DNA of 64,000 bases from Paramagnetospirillum caucaseum (GCF_000342045.1 NZ_AONQ01000013.1:1-64000), one strand, 5' to 3'; positions 43,672 through 53,110 are shown, numbered from the stretch's first letter. Program-made: numbers and translations. The notes: generated by a model from the letters alone, not told the origin.

Positions 43672-44078
43672 ACGAGGAACTTTACGGCGAGGCCATCAAG
43701 GACCTGGCGGCCCGGGAGCCGGTGGTCTTGGACGGTGCCGATGCCAGCGCCACCCTGGACAATCCCCTGTGCGGCGACCGGGTTACCCTCGACGTCAGGA
43801 TGGAAGGCGGGCGGGTGGCCGCCATCGGCCATCGGGTCAAGGGCTGCCTGCTCTGCAAGGCCGCCGCCACGCTGGCGGCCGGGACGGCCCCCGGGCTGGG
43901 GGCGGAAGGGGCCGCCCGATTGTTGGATCAGGTCTCGAACATGCTGAAGACGGGGGCCGAGCCGGCGCTTCCCGCCCTGGCGGCCTTCATCCCGGTGCGG
44001 CCGCACAAGAGCCGCCACGCCTGCGTGCTGCTGCCGTTCAAGGCCCTGGCGAAGGTGCTGGCGGCGCCTATACCGTGA
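43668..44078 (+). CDS. NifU/SufU-type iron-sulfur scaffold
   Basis: A 136-residue scaffold-like protein with cysteines in NPLCGDRV (near 35), GCLLCKAAATL (near 62) and HACVLLPF (near 118), matching the three ligand cysteines of SufU/IscU. SufU acts as sulfur acceptor for SufS-type desulfurases, and the desulfurase gene directly precedes it with a four-base overlap. Its last 11 bases overlap the convergent orphan gene. Confidence 0.9.
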   Translation: MNEELYGEAIKDLAAREPVVLDGADASATLDNPLCGDRVTLDVRMEGGRVAAIGHRVKGCLLCKAAATLAAGTAPGLGAEGAARLLDQVSNMLKTGAEPALPALAAFIPVRPHKSRHACVLLPFKALAKVLAAPIP

Positions 44079-45594
44079 TGCCGATGCTGGCCAGGGTCTT
44101 GGTCAGCAGCAGCATCTTGCGGTCCCGTTCCTCGCCCGAGGCGCTGCCCAGGTAATCGGTCAGGAAGCCGCCGTCGCGCAGATAGGTGTTCAGCAACTGG
44201 CGCACGGCATCCATGTTGGAACCGTCGATGAAGGTTCCCTTGCGGCACAGATCCAGCAGGGTCAGGACCTTCTGGGCCGGGCCGCCGCCCTTCTTGTCGA
44301 TCTGCTCGAACAGGCGGGAATTCTTCAGCAGATGGGCCTGGGCCAGTTCCACCTGGGCGGCGAACGCCGCCTTGTCGCCGTCGGGCAGCCACGAGGCCTT
44401 GATGGCCCGGTGGATGCCGGCCAGGGTCTGCAGCTTGGGCACCGGGGGCTCCTGGCCCGCCACCACGCGCGGCACGAAATCCTTGTCGCCGAAATAGTGC
44501 TCGATAAAGGTCTTCAGCGTGGCGCGGTTGCCCTGGCCCACCGCCACGGTGCTCAACTGCATCAGGAAGGCGTAGCGGTCGGCCACCACCTTGCGCTCGC
44601 GCAGCAGGTCGGTGACACCCTCCTTGTTGAGGTGGCGGGCCTGGCGCCGCTCCAGCGAGGTCAACGCCTTGGCGCCGCCGATCAGGGTGGTGCCCGTCCA
44701 CATGCGCTTGAACAGGTCGAACAGGGTGGAAATCTCGATCTCGGGCTCGGCCGAGCGCAGCGGCATCTTGCTGGCCAGGGTGCGCAGCAGGGAATACTCC
44801 ACCGACGCCTTGCAATTGGGCGCCGATCCGTCGGAGATCATGGCCGCGATGGCTTCCATGGCCGAATGGGCGGTGTCGCGCTGCTTCCACTCGCCCTTCC
44901 ACAAATCGGCCAGGTCGTTGCAGCGTTCCTCCAGCGTCTCGCACAGACCCAGCATCTGGTCGAGTGCCGGGTCGCTCTTCAGGCATTCGGACAGGGCCTG
45001 CTCGATATAGCGGTTCTCGTCCTTGCCCTTGGTGTTCTCGAACAGCTTGACCAGGACGGAGACCTTGTCTTTCCACACTTTATGAGAGAACAGGAGTTCG
45101 GTCAGGGCGCGGTTGGCCGCATAATCCTTGTCGGACGGGCTGCCCTTCAGTCCGGCGCAATAGGCGGAGAAGCCTTCCGGAGTGACGGAGGGCGGCGGCC
45201 TGTCCTTGTCGTCGTCCCACACCTTCTTCATGCCGGCGCTGATCAGGGTGTTGAGATCGCGCAGCCGCTGCGCCGCGCTTTCTCCCTTGGTCTTGGCCTG
45301 CAGGGTAGCGATCTTGTCGACGGCGTTCATCATGGTGCGGCCGGCATCGCTGAGCCGCTTCTGGTACTTGGACGAGAACACCAGCTCGGTCGGCGTGATG
45401 ACCAGGGATTCGGTGAAATTGGTCAGGAAACGGCCGATAAGGTCGCGCGAGCCTGGCGAGAAGAAGTCCTCGAACCGGGTGCAATACGCACCTTCCAGCA
45501 GGGCTTCCGGCGCCGTTTCCAGATCGTCTTTGGTCGGTGTCGCCATCAAATGATAATCCGCTGCCCGTTTGCTGGTTGCTAGCTCCGCCATCAT
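44068..45594 (-). CDS. 508-residue hypothetical protein
   Basis: A long, mostly helical, soluble protein that I cannot assign. It lacks a signal peptide, membrane segments and nucleotide-binding motifs. The composition (many K, D, L; regular charged helices) suggests a scaffold or a structural/virulence-type helical protein. Start may be ATG 45594, 45591 or 45546 (MATPTKDDLE); none has a good ribosome site. The 11-mer CATCAAATGAT at 45544-45554 is repeated at 45614-45624. It is divergent from the PDC kinase. Confidence 0.75.
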   Translation of the reverse strand: MMAELATSKRAADYHLMATPTKDDLETAPEALLEGAYCTRFEDFFSPGSRDLIGRFLTNFTESLVITPTELVFSSKYQKRLSDAGRTMMNAVDKIATLQAKTKGESAAQRLRDLNTLISAGMKKVWDDDKDRPPPSVTPEGFSAYCAGLKGSPSDKDYAANRALTELLFSHKVWKDKVSVLVKLFENTKGKDENRYIEQALSECLKSDPALDQMLGLCETLEERCNDLADLWKGEWKQRDTAHSAMEAIAAMISDGSAPNCKASVEYSLLRTLASKMPLRSAEPEIEISTLFDLFKRMWTGTTLIGGAKALTSLERRQARHLNKEGVTDLLRERKVVADRYAFLMQLSTVAVGQGNRATLKTFIEHYFGDKDFVPRVVAGQEPPVPKLQTLAGIHRAIKASWLPDGDKAAFAAQVELAQAHLLKNSRLFEQIDKKGGGPAQKVLTLLDLCRKGTFIDGSNMDAVRQLLNTYLRDGGFLTDYLGSASGEERDRKMLLLTKTLASIGITV

Positions 45595-45818
45595 TATCGT
45601 CGGGGTCCGTTGGCATCAAATGATTTTTGCAATCGAACCAGCATGGTATCGAACGATTACTTACGTGGGAGGCTTGTGGCGGGGTCGGTACGAGTTTTGG
45701 GCGGCTGTCAATGGCTGAATTATCGTCCAAGGCGCATTTGAGCCTCTGTGCAAGGTCTATTGGCTTAGGGTAAGGTGTTTTTCGTACGCTGTTGTCCTTC
45801 TGGGGAGGGGGGCCGGGG

Positions 45819-47501
45819 ATGGCGGGGGTCAGGGCGGATTTCAACAAGTTCAAGGCTTCGCGCTGGCGCCTCGTGGCGCTGCTGCTGTTCGTCAACGCCT
45901 CGGTGCTCGGCCTTGCCTGGATTTCCCTGGACGCCAGCTACCGCCAGTACCAGGACCGGGCGGCGGTCTCGACGCGCAATACCAACCGCCTCGTGTCGCA
46001 GAGCATCGCCGGCGATATCGACCAGATCGATCTCGCCCTGCGCGCCGTCGTGGACGAAGCCGTCAGGACCCACGGGGCGGGCGGCACGATCTCCGGTCCC
46101 GGGATGCAGGAGTTCCTGGGGCGTCTGCAAAGCCGTCTGAAGATGACCGACAGCCTGCGCCTGACCAACGCGGCGGGCGACGTGGTCGCCGGATCGGACG
46201 GGCCGCAGCCGGGGATCAACACCGCCGATCGGGCCTACTTTACCAGCCTGCGCGACGACCCCAAGGCGGAGATGTCCATCTCGTCGCCGATCTTGGGGCG
46301 CATCAGCAACAAGTGGGTGCTGATCTTCGCCCGGCGCCTGCCTCTGCCCGATGGCGGTTTCGGCGGTATCGTCTTCGCGCCGGTGACCATCGCGTGGTTC
46401 GAGCAGAAGTTCAACGATCTGGAGGTGGGGCCCCAGGGCACCGTGGTGATGCGCGGCGACGCCTCGCGCAATTTCGACCTGCTGGCCCGTTTCCCCCATG
46501 CCGGCTATGTGGGGCAGACGACGGTCTCCAAGACCTTCCGCGAGCGGATCACCGCCAATCCCAAGGGCGGGACCTACGAGGCGGTGGCCGGCGCCGACAA
46601 TATCCGTCGCACCTTCTCGTACCGCCCCATCGCCAACTACCCGCTGATCACCCTGGTGGGCATGGCCACCGACGACTATCTCGGCGAATGGCGCAAGGAA
46701 GGCGTCAAGGTGATCGCCCTGGCCGGGGCCTTCATCCTGGTCACCACCCTGGGCGGCATCGGCATGCTGCGCAGCTGGCGCAAGCTGGAGCGGCAGACCG
46801 ACGAACTGGCGCGTTCCAACGCCGACCTCGAACAGTTCGCCTATGTGGCCTCCCACGACCTGCAGACGCCGCTGCGCAATATCGCCAGCTATGCGCAGCT
46901 GCTGGCGCGGCGCTACGAGGGGCGCCTCGACAAGGATGCGGACGAGTTCATCGGCTATATCGTTGGCGGTGCCAAGCACATGTCGTCGATGATTCCCGAC
47001 CTGCTGGACTATGCCCGCGTCTCGCGCTCGCCGCCGGAATTCGTGCCGGTGGACCTCAATCAGGTGGTGGAGTCGGTGCTGGCCAATCTCGGCCCCGACA
47101 TCCAGGATTCGGGCGCCACCGTCAAGATGGACAAGCTGCCGGTGGTGCTGGCCGAGGCGCGGCAGGCCGAGAGCCTGTTCCAGAACCTGCTGGAAAACGC
47201 CCTGATCTACCGCCAGCCCGACGCTCCGCCGCAGATCGAGATCACCGCCACGCTGGAGCCCAAGGGCCTGTGGCGGGTCGCCGTCCGCGACAACGGCATC
47301 GGTATCGAGCCGGCCTATTTCGAGAAGATCTTCATCATCTTCCAGCGCCTGGAGCCGGCCCGCTTTCCCGGCGGCACCGGCATCGGTCTGGCGCTGTGCC
47401 GGCGCATCGTCCACCGCTTCGGCGGCACCATCTGGGTGGAGTCCGAGCCCAGGAAGGGCACGACCTTCAACTTCACCCTGCGCCCGACGGCCCAAGCCTG
47501 A
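45819..47501 (+). CDS. PDC-sensor membrane histidine kinase
   Basis: A 560-residue kinase: membrane helix (about 14-36), periplasmic PDC/Cache-like sensor (about 40-290, with AGSDGPQPGINTADRAYF), second helix (about 300-320), a coil (SNADLEQFAYVASHDL), HisKA with acceptor histidine in ASHDLQTPLRN (near 346) and ATPase domain (NGIGIEPAYF, GTGIGLALCRRIV). The catalytic half is close in type to the kinase at 12158. Start ATG 45819 follows GGGGAGGGGGG. PDC domains typically bind organic acids or amino acids. No regulator gene is adjacent. Confidence 0.9.
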   Translation: MAGVRADFNKFKASRWRLVALLLFVNASVLGLAWISLDASYRQYQDRAAVSTRNTNRLVSQSIAGDIDQIDLALRAVVDEAVRTHGAGGTISGPGMQEFLGRLQSRLKMTDSLRLTNAAGDVVAGSDGPQPGINTADRAYFTSLRDDPKAEMSISSPILGRISNKWVLIFARRLPLPDGGFGGIVFAPVTIAWFEQKFNDLEVGPQGTVVMRGDASRNFDLLARFPHAGYVGQTTVSKTFRERITANPKGGTYEAVAGADNIRRTFSYRPIANYPLITLVGMATDDYLGEWRKEGVKVIALAGAFILVTTLGGIGMLRSWRKLERQTDELARSNADLEQFAYVASHDLQTPLRNIASYAQLLARRYEGRLDKDADEFIGYIVGGAKHMSSMIPDLLDYARVSRSPPEFVPVDLNQVVESVLANLGPDIQDSGATVKMDKLPVVLAEARQAESLFQNLLENALIYRQPDAPPQIEITATLEPKGLWRVAVRDNGIGIEPAYFEKIFIIFQRLEPARFPGGTGIGLALCRRIVHRFGGTIWVESEPRKGTTFNFTLRPTAQA

Positions 47502-47510
47502 GTGGCGGGC

Positions 47511-48200
47511 TCAGGCTTCGGCGGTGATGACGACCTCCAGCTCTCCGACGCCGTCGATGGTCCCGCGCAGCCGGTCGCCGGCCACCACCGGGCCGACCCC
47601 TTCCGGCGTGCCGGTGAAGATCAGGTCGCCCGGCCCCAGATGGTAGTATTGCGACAGGTGGGCGATCACCTCGGGCACCGACCAGATCATCTCGTCGATG
47701 TCGCCGCTCTGGCGGACCTCGCCGTTGACCTCCAGGGCGATGCGGCCCTTGAGCTTGGGGCCGTCGGCGCGGACCAGGGCGGAGATGGGGGCGGAGAATT
47801 CGAACGCCTTGCCCAGGCACCACGGGCGGCCCTTGTCGCGGGCGGCGAATTGCAGGTCGCGCCGCGTCATGTCCAGGCCGATCGCGTGGCCGAACACCGC
47901 CGACCGGGCCTCGTCGGGCGTGCATTTGTAGACCGGGCGCGACAGCGCCACCACCAGCTCGACCTCGTGATGCAGGTTGGCGGTGCCGGGCGGGTAGGGC
48001 AGGTCGCCGCCGCCCGGAACCAGGGCGTCGGCCGGCTTGGTGAAGTAGAAGGGCGGCTCGCGGTTGGGGTCGCTGCCCATCTCGCGGGCGTGGCCGGCAT
48101 AGTTGCGGCCGACGCAAAAAACACGGCGGACGGGGTAAAGCGCCGCTTCCCCCTTGACGGCGACGGCTGGAAGAGCAAGCTCGAAAAGATGGGCGGTCAC
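47511..48200 (-). CDS. Fumarylacetoacetate-hydrolase-family protein
   Basis: A 229-residue enzyme of the FAH superfamily, length like fumarylpyruvate hydrolases and acylpyruvases. Metal ligands are in LHHEVELVV (near 69) and GLDMTRRDLQ (near 105), and the family signature VFCVGRNYAGHAREMG is near 20. These enzymes cut C-C bonds in acylpyruvates from aromatic catabolism. GTG 48200 is chosen for the GGAG eight bases upstream; an ATG at 48308 adds 36 low-quality residues. It is divergent from the ABC import operon. Confidence 0.9.
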   Translation of the reverse strand: MTAHLFELALPAVAVKGEAALYPVRRVFCVGRNYAGHAREMGSDPNREPPFYFTKPADALVPGGGDLPYPPGTANLHHEVELVVALSRPVYKCTPDEARSAVFGHAIGLDMTRRDLQFAARDKGRPWCLGKAFEFSAPISALVRADGPKLKGRIALEVNGEVRQSGDIDEMIWSVPEVIAHLSQYYHLGPGDLIFTGTPEGVGPVVAGDRLRGTIDGVGELEVVITAEA

Positions 48201-48465
48201 GGCGGAGTCTCCTCGGTCTGGCCAAACGTCGGGCGAATGGTGAACCGCTCGCCGGCCAAGATCAACTCCACTTCCGGGGGCGAGATTGCATTCGGATGAA
48301 TTGCGCATTAGGATGCCGATTTAAGTGGATCCGTATCCGATGCGATGTCGCCCGTTCCGGTGGAGCGGAAGTGGGCGGGGGTAGGGTTTTTCGGCCGGGG
48401 ACTGCCGCAAGCCTTCAATCAAGACAACGGAACGGGCCATGGGCCTGAATGCCTGGGAGGACGTC

Positions 48466-49662
48466 ATGGAAGATTTCAAGAATATTTCCCGCCGGACGGT
48501 GTTGCGGGCCGGTGCGGTGGTGGCCGCCGGCGTGGGCGGCTTGGTGCCGACCCGTTTCGCCATCGGCAACACCGCCAAGGTCAAGATCGGCTTCCTGCTG
48601 CCCTATTCCGGCACCTACGCGGCGCTGGGCGAGGCCATCACCAACGGCTTCAAGCTGGCGCTGGAGGAACGGGGCGGCAAGCTGGGCGGCCGCGAGGTGC
48701 AGTTCATCGCCGTGGATGACGAATCCAACCCCGCCAAGGGGCCGGAGAACACCAACAAGCTGGTGACCGGCGAGAATGTCGATTTCGTGGTCGGCCCGGT
48801 CCATTCCGGCGTGGCCATGGGCATGGTCAAGGTGGTGCGCGAGACCGGCACCATCGCCATCATCGCCAATGCCGGGGCGGGCGCCGCCACCGGTCCGCTG
48901 TGCGCCCCCAACATCTTCCGCACCTCGTTCACCAACTGGCAGACCGCCTATCCCATGGCCAAGGTGGCCATGGAACGCGGTATGAAGAATGTCGTCACCA
49001 TGTCGTGGAAGTACGCGGCGGGCGAGGAGGCGGTGGCCGGCTTCGAGCAGGGCTTCACCAAGGCCGGCGGCAAGATCGCCAAGCAGATCCTGGTGCCCTT
49101 CCCGCAGGAGGAGTTCCAGGCCAATCTGACCGAGATCGCCGCGCTGAAGCCCGACGGCGTGTTCGTCTTCTTCGCCGGTTCGGGCGCGCTGAAGTTCGTC
49201 AAGGACTACGCGGCGGCCGGGCTGAAGTCCATTCCGCTGATGGGACCGGGCTTCCTGACCGACGGCGTGCTGAAGGAGCAGGGCGCGGCGGCCGAGGGCG
49301 TGCTGACCACGCTGCATTACGCCGACGCCCTGGATACGCCCGAGAACAAGTCGTTCCGGGCCGCCTATCGTAAGGCGTTCTCCAAGGACGCCGACGTCTA
49401 CGCCGTTCAGGGCTATGATTCCGCCCAGCTGCTGTTCCAGGGCATGGCGGAGGTCAAGGGCGACACGGCGGCCAAGGCCAACCTGATCGCCGCCATGGAA
49501 AAGGCGGTGATCAAGAGCCCGCGCGGCACCTTCACCCTGTCCAAGGCCCACAATCCGGTGCAGGACATCTACCTGCGTCAGGTCAAGGGCGGCCAGGAAG
49601 TGGTGGTCGGCGTGGCGGACAAGGCGCTGGCCGATCCCGCCACCGGCTGCAAGATGGGCTGA
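48466..49662 (+). CDS. Branched-chain-type ABC importer, periplasmic binding protein (LivJ-like)
   Basis: A 398-residue binding protein. The N-terminal twin-arginine-like signal SRRTVLRAGAVVAAG suggests Tat export. The mature protein has the type 1 periplasmic fold (VKIGFLLPYSGTYAALGEAI; GGREVQFIAVDDESNPAKG). The downstream benzoate-CoA-ligase-like gene suggests aromatic acids as ligands rather than amino acids. ATG 48466 is chosen for GGGAGG five bases upstream. A long hairpin lies between it and the first permease gene. Confidence 0.93.
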   Translation: MEDFKNISRRTVLRAGAVVAAGVGGLVPTRFAIGNTAKVKIGFLLPYSGTYAALGEAITNGFKLALEERGGKLGGREVQFIAVDDESNPAKGPENTNKLVTGENVDFVVGPVHSGVAMGMVKVVRETGTIAIIANAGAGAATGPLCAPNIFRTSFTNWQTAYPMAKVAMERGMKNVVTMSWKYAAGEEAVAGFEQGFTKAGGKIAKQILVPFPQEEFQANLTEIAALKPDGVFVFFAGSGALKFVKDYAAAGLKSIPLMGPGFLTDGVLKEQGAAAEGVLTTLHYADALDTPENKSFRAAYRKAFSKDADVYAVQGYDSAQLLFQGMAEVKGDTAAKANLIAAMEKAVIKSPRGTFTLSKAHNPVQDIYLRQVKGGQEVVVGVADKALADPATGCKMG

Positions 49663-49673
49663 TCCGTCGGGGC

Positions 49674-49750
49674 GCGCCGCCGGCTTTCCATGGAGGTGGA
49701 GGCTCGGGCCGCCAAGTGCGGCCTGAGGCTTCGTGGAAAGCGGGCGGCGC
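49674..49750 (+). promoter_or_regulatory. Long intercistronic hairpin between binding-protein and permease genes
   Basis: Arms 49674-49690 and 49734-49750 pair at 16 of 17 positions, and inside them GGCCGC (49707-49712) pairs with GCGGCC (49718-49723). The structure would form in the transcript 12 bases after the binding protein stop. It has no T run, so it more probably stabilises the upstream mRNA or reduces read-through than terminates fully. Confidence 0.65.
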
Positions 49751-49789
49751 GGCACCCCCGGTCTTTGACGTGCGCGGTCTGGAGCCACG

Positions 49790-50650
49790 ATGGATTTCTG
49801 GTTTTTTCTGATTCAGGTGCTGAACGGCGTCCAGTACGGGCTGCTGCTGTTCCTGGTCGCCTCCGGGCTGACCCTGATCTTCGGCATCATGGGCATCATC
49901 AATCTGGCCCATGGCGCCTTCTACATGCTGGGCGCCTATCTGGCCTACTGGCTGGCCCGGACTACCGGCAGCCTGGTTGCGGCGGTGCTGCTGTCGCTGC
50001 CCATCTCCGCCGCCATCGGCTATGTGATCGAGGCGTTGCTGGTCCGCACCCTGTATCGCCGGGACCATCTGGATCAGGTGCTGCTGACCTACGGCCTGAT
50101 CCTCATCTTCAACGAGGCGACCCGCATGGCCTGGGGTGCCGACGTGCACGGCGTACCGGTGCCCGAGGCGCTGAACTGGTCCATCAAGCTGACCGACACC
50201 CTGTCCTATCCCGTCTACCGCCTGATGCTGTCGGGTGTCTGCGCCGTGCTGGCCATCGGCATGTATCTGGTGATCGCCCGGACGCGCTTCGGCATGTGGG
50301 TGCGGGCCGGGGCGTCCAACCGCGACATGGTGGCGGCTCTCGGCATCGACGTGAAGCTGCTGTTCGGGCTGGTGTTCGCCATCGGCGCCGCCCTGGCCGG
50401 GCTGGCCGGGGCCATCTCGACGCCCATCACCTCGGTGGCGCCGGGCATGGGCGATTCCGTGCTGATCCTCTGTTTCGTGGTGGTGGTGATCGGCGGGGTG
50501 GGCTCGATCAAGGGCGCCTTCCTCGGCGCCATGCTGATCGGCCTGGCCGACACCTTCGGCAAGGTGTTCGTTCCCGATTTCGCCAGCTTCACCGTTTATG
50601 GCGTCATGGCGGCGGTGCTGCTGTGGAAGCCGCGGGGGTTGTTCTCATGA
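49790..50650 (+). CDS. Branched-chain-type ABC importer permease (LivH-like)
   Basis: A 286-residue inner-membrane permease with about eight hydrophobic segments. Family features are NGVQYGLLLFLVASGLTLIF at the start, MGIINLAHGAFYMLGAYLAY (near 42) and the cytoplasmic RAGASNRDMVAALGID loop (near 180) that contacts the ATPases. Together with the next gene it forms the channel. Overlaps the next gene by four bases. Confidence 0.94.
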   Translation: MDFWFFLIQVLNGVQYGLLLFLVASGLTLIFGIMGIINLAHGAFYMLGAYLAYWLARTTGSLVAAVLLSLPISAAIGYVIEALLVRTLYRRDHLDQVLLTYGLILIFNEATRMAWGADVHGVPVPEALNWSIKLTDTLSYPVYRLMLSGVCAVLAIGMYLVIARTRFGMWVRAGASNRDMVAALGIDVKLLFGLVFAIGAALAGLAGAISTPITSVAPGMGDSVLILCFVVVVIGGVGSIKGAFLGAMLIGLADTFGKVFVPDFASFTVYGVMAAVLLWKPRGLFS

Positions 50651-51639
50651 CCGGCGGCCTGCCCAAGCGGCTTACCCTGATCCTTCTCGTCCTGCTGGCG
50701 GCCCTGGCGCTGTTCCCGGTCTGGGGGCCGCTGGCCTTCGCGGCCAAGTACGCCTTCCTGCTGCAGAAGCTGACCGGCATCATGATCCTGGCCATCCTGG
50801 CCATGAGCCTCGACCTGCTGGTGGGCATCGCCGGGCTGGTCAGCCTGGGTCATGCCGCCTTCTTCGGCCTGGGCGGCTACATGCTGGCCATACTGAGCCC
50901 GCAATACGAGGCGGCCAACCTGTGGGTGGTGCTGCCCGCCACCATGGCGGCGGTGGCGGCGGTCTCGGCGGTGGTGGGCTTCCTGGCCATCCGCACCGCC
51001 GGCATCTACTTCATCATGGTGACCCTGGCCTTCGGCCAGATGGGCTATTACTTCTTCAACGATTCCAAGCTGGCCGGCGGGTCGGACGGGGCCTACATCT
51101 ACGTCAAGCCGGTGGTCGAAGCCTTCGGGACCACCCTGGTCAACCTGGACAGCAAGCAGAGCTTCTTCTTCGTGGTGCTGGGCGCCCTGGTGGCGGTCTA
51201 CCTGCTGCTGCGGGTGGTGCTGGCCTCGCCGTTCGGCCGGGTGCTGGCGGCCATCGGCGTCAACGAGGGGCGGGTGCGCGGCCTGGGCTTCGACCCCATG
51301 GCCTACAAGCTGGTGGCCTTCACCATTGCCGGCGCCCTGGCCGGGCTGGCCGGCTTCCTGGCCGCCAGCCAGTACGGCTTCGTCAGCCCCGCCATGTTGG
51401 GCTGGCACCAGTCGGGCCATGTGCTGGTGATGGTCATCCTGGGCGGCATGGGTACCCTGTTCGGTCCCATCCTGGGGGCCTTCATCCTGGAGCTGGCCCA
51501 TTTCGGCCTGGAAGCGGTGACCGAGCACTGGCTGCTGCCCATGGGCGTGCTGGTGATCGCCATCGTCCTCGCCCTGCCCAAGGGGGTTGCCGGGCTGCTG
51601 TTGCAGTGGTGCGGCAAGAAAGGGGAGGGCGGGCAATGA
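50647..51639 (+). CDS. Branched-chain-type ABC importer permease (LivM-like)
   Basis: A 330-residue permease. LVGIAGLVSLGHAAFFGLGG (near 57) and the coupling loop AAIGVNEGRVRGLGFDPMAY (near 200) are typical. It pairs with the LivH-like subunit. Four-base overlap with both neighbours. Confidence 0.94.
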   Translation: MTGGLPKRLTLILLVLLAALALFPVWGPLAFAAKYAFLLQKLTGIMILAILAMSLDLLVGIAGLVSLGHAAFFGLGGYMLAILSPQYEAANLWVVLPATMAAVAAVSAVVGFLAIRTAGIYFIMVTLAFGQMGYYFFNDSKLAGGSDGAYIYVKPVVEAFGTTLVNLDSKQSFFFVVLGALVAVYLLLRVVLASPFGRVLAAIGVNEGRVRGLGFDPMAYKLVAFTIAGALAGLAGFLAASQYGFVSPAMLGWHQSGHVLVMVILGGMGTLFGPILGAFILELAHFGLEAVTEHWLLPMGVLVIAIVLALPKGVAGLLLQWCGKKGEGGQ

Positions 51640-52400
51640 GCGTCTCCCCCTTCCTGTTCGAGACCAAGGAGCTGACCAAGGCGTTCGGCGGCCTGATCGC
51701 CGTCAACCAGGTGTCCATCGGCTTCAAGGAGCGCGAGGCCCACGCCATCATCGGCCCCAACGGGGCGGGCAAGAGCACCTTCGTCAACCTGCTGACCGGC
51801 CATCTGCCGGCCTCGGGCGGCCATGTGATGTTCCGGGGCGCGGACATCACCCGGCTGCCGGCGCACAAGGTGGCGCGGCTGGGCATCGGCCGGTCGTACC
51901 AGAAGACCAACGTCTTCCCCACCTTCACCTGCTTCGAGAACTGCCGGCTGGCGGCGCAGTCGCGGCTGTCCACCTCCATGCGCTTCCTGCGGCCCGCAGC
52001 CGCCTACCGCGACATCTCGGCCATGGCGTCCGAGGCACTGGAGCGGGCCGGTCTGGCGGCCAAGGCCGGCCGGGTCGCCGGCACCATGTCCTATGGCGAG
52101 CAGCGCCAACTGGAGATCGCCATGGTGCTGGCCACCGCGCCGCAGGTCCTGGTCCTCGACGAGCCCCTGGCCGGCATGGGCAAGGAGGAATCCGAGGGCA
52201 TGGTCCGGCTGCTGCAGGATCTGGCCCGCGCCTACACGCTGATTCTCATCGAGCACGACATGGATGCGGTGTTCGCCATCGCCAGGGTGTTGTCGGTGAT
52301 GGTCAACGGCACCTTGCTGGAAAGCGGGCCGCTGGAGCAGATCCGCGCCAGCAAGGCGGTGCAGGACGCCTATCTCGGCGACGGGGCGGAGGCCTACTGA
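51636..52400 (+). CDS. Branched-chain-type ABC importer ATPase (LivG-like)
   Basis: A 254-residue ATPase: Walker A GPNGAGKST (near 39), signature MSYGEQRQLEIAM (SYGEQ instead of SGGQ, usual for LivG; near 151), Walker B LVLDEPLAGM (near 170) and H-loop IEHDMD (near 205). It ends in a one-base overlap with the next ATPase gene. Confidence 0.95.
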   Translation: MSVSPFLFETKELTKAFGGLIAVNQVSIGFKEREAHAIIGPNGAGKSTFVNLLTGHLPASGGHVMFRGADITRLPAHKVARLGIGRSYQKTNVFPTFTCFENCRLAAQSRLSTSMRFLRPAAAYRDISAMASEALERAGLAAKAGRVAGTMSYGEQRQLEIAMVLATAPQVLVLDEPLAGMGKEESEGMVRLLQDLARAYTLILIEHDMDAVFAIARVLSVMVNGTLLESGPLEQIRASKAVQDAYLGDGAEAY

Positions 52401-53110
52401 TGGAACTGTTCCTCGAAGCCTCCGGCCTGCAGACCTTCTACGGTGCCGCCCAGGTGTTGCACGGCGTCGATTTCCGCGTGGGCGTGGGCGAGACGGTGGC
52501 GCTGATGGGGCGCAACGGCATGGGCAAGTCCACCCTGCTGAAAAGCCTGCTGGGCGTCGTGGCGCCGCGCCAGGGCAAGGTGAGCGTGCAGGGCCGGGAG
52601 GTCACCGGCATGGAGACCTCCGCGATCATCCGCCGCGGCATCGCCTATGTCCCCGAGGGACGCGGCATGTTCCATAACCTCTCGGTGCGCGAGCACCTGC
52701 TGATGGCAGCGCGCAAGGGTGCCGGCGGGCGGGCCGACTGGACCTATGAGCGGGTGCTGGAGACCTTTCCCCGTCTGGCCGAGCGCCTGGACAACATGGG
52801 CACCCACCTGTCGGGCGGCGAACAGCAGATGCTGTCCATCGGCCGCGCCCTGATGACCAATCCCGACCTGCTGATCCTGGACGAGGCCACCGAGGGACTG
52901 GCGCCGCTGATCCGCCGCGAGATCTGGCGGGTGGTGCGCCACGTCAAGGAGACCGGCATCGCCACCATCGTGGTCGACAAGAATGTGGGGGTCCTGCTGG
53001 ACCTCGCCGACCGTCACGTCATCCTCGTCAAGGGCGAGGTGGTGTTCGACGGCGGCCCACACCAACTGAAAAGCGATTCGAGCATACTCGAACGATTTAT
53101 CGGGCTGTGA
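52400..53110 (+). CDS. Branched-chain-type ABC importer ATPase (LivF-like)
   Basis: A 236-residue ATPase: Walker A GRNGMGKST (near 37), signature LSGGEQQMLSIGRAL (near 137) and Walker B LLILDEATEG (near 158). The H-loop histidine position reads VVDKNVG, so asparagine or lysine stands where many relatives have EQN or EHD; LivF proteins commonly deviate here. The ligase gene follows after 47 bases. Confidence 0.94.
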   Translation: MELFLEASGLQTFYGAAQVLHGVDFRVGVGETVALMGRNGMGKSTLLKSLLGVVAPRQGKVSVQGREVTGMETSAIIRRGIAYVPEGRGMFHNLSVREHLLMAARKGAGGRADWTYERVLETFPRLAERLDNMGTHLSGGEQQMLSIGRALMTNPDLLILDEATEGLAPLIRREIWRVVRHVKETGIATIVVDKNVGVLLDLADRHVILVKGEVVFDGGPHQLKSDSSILERFIGL

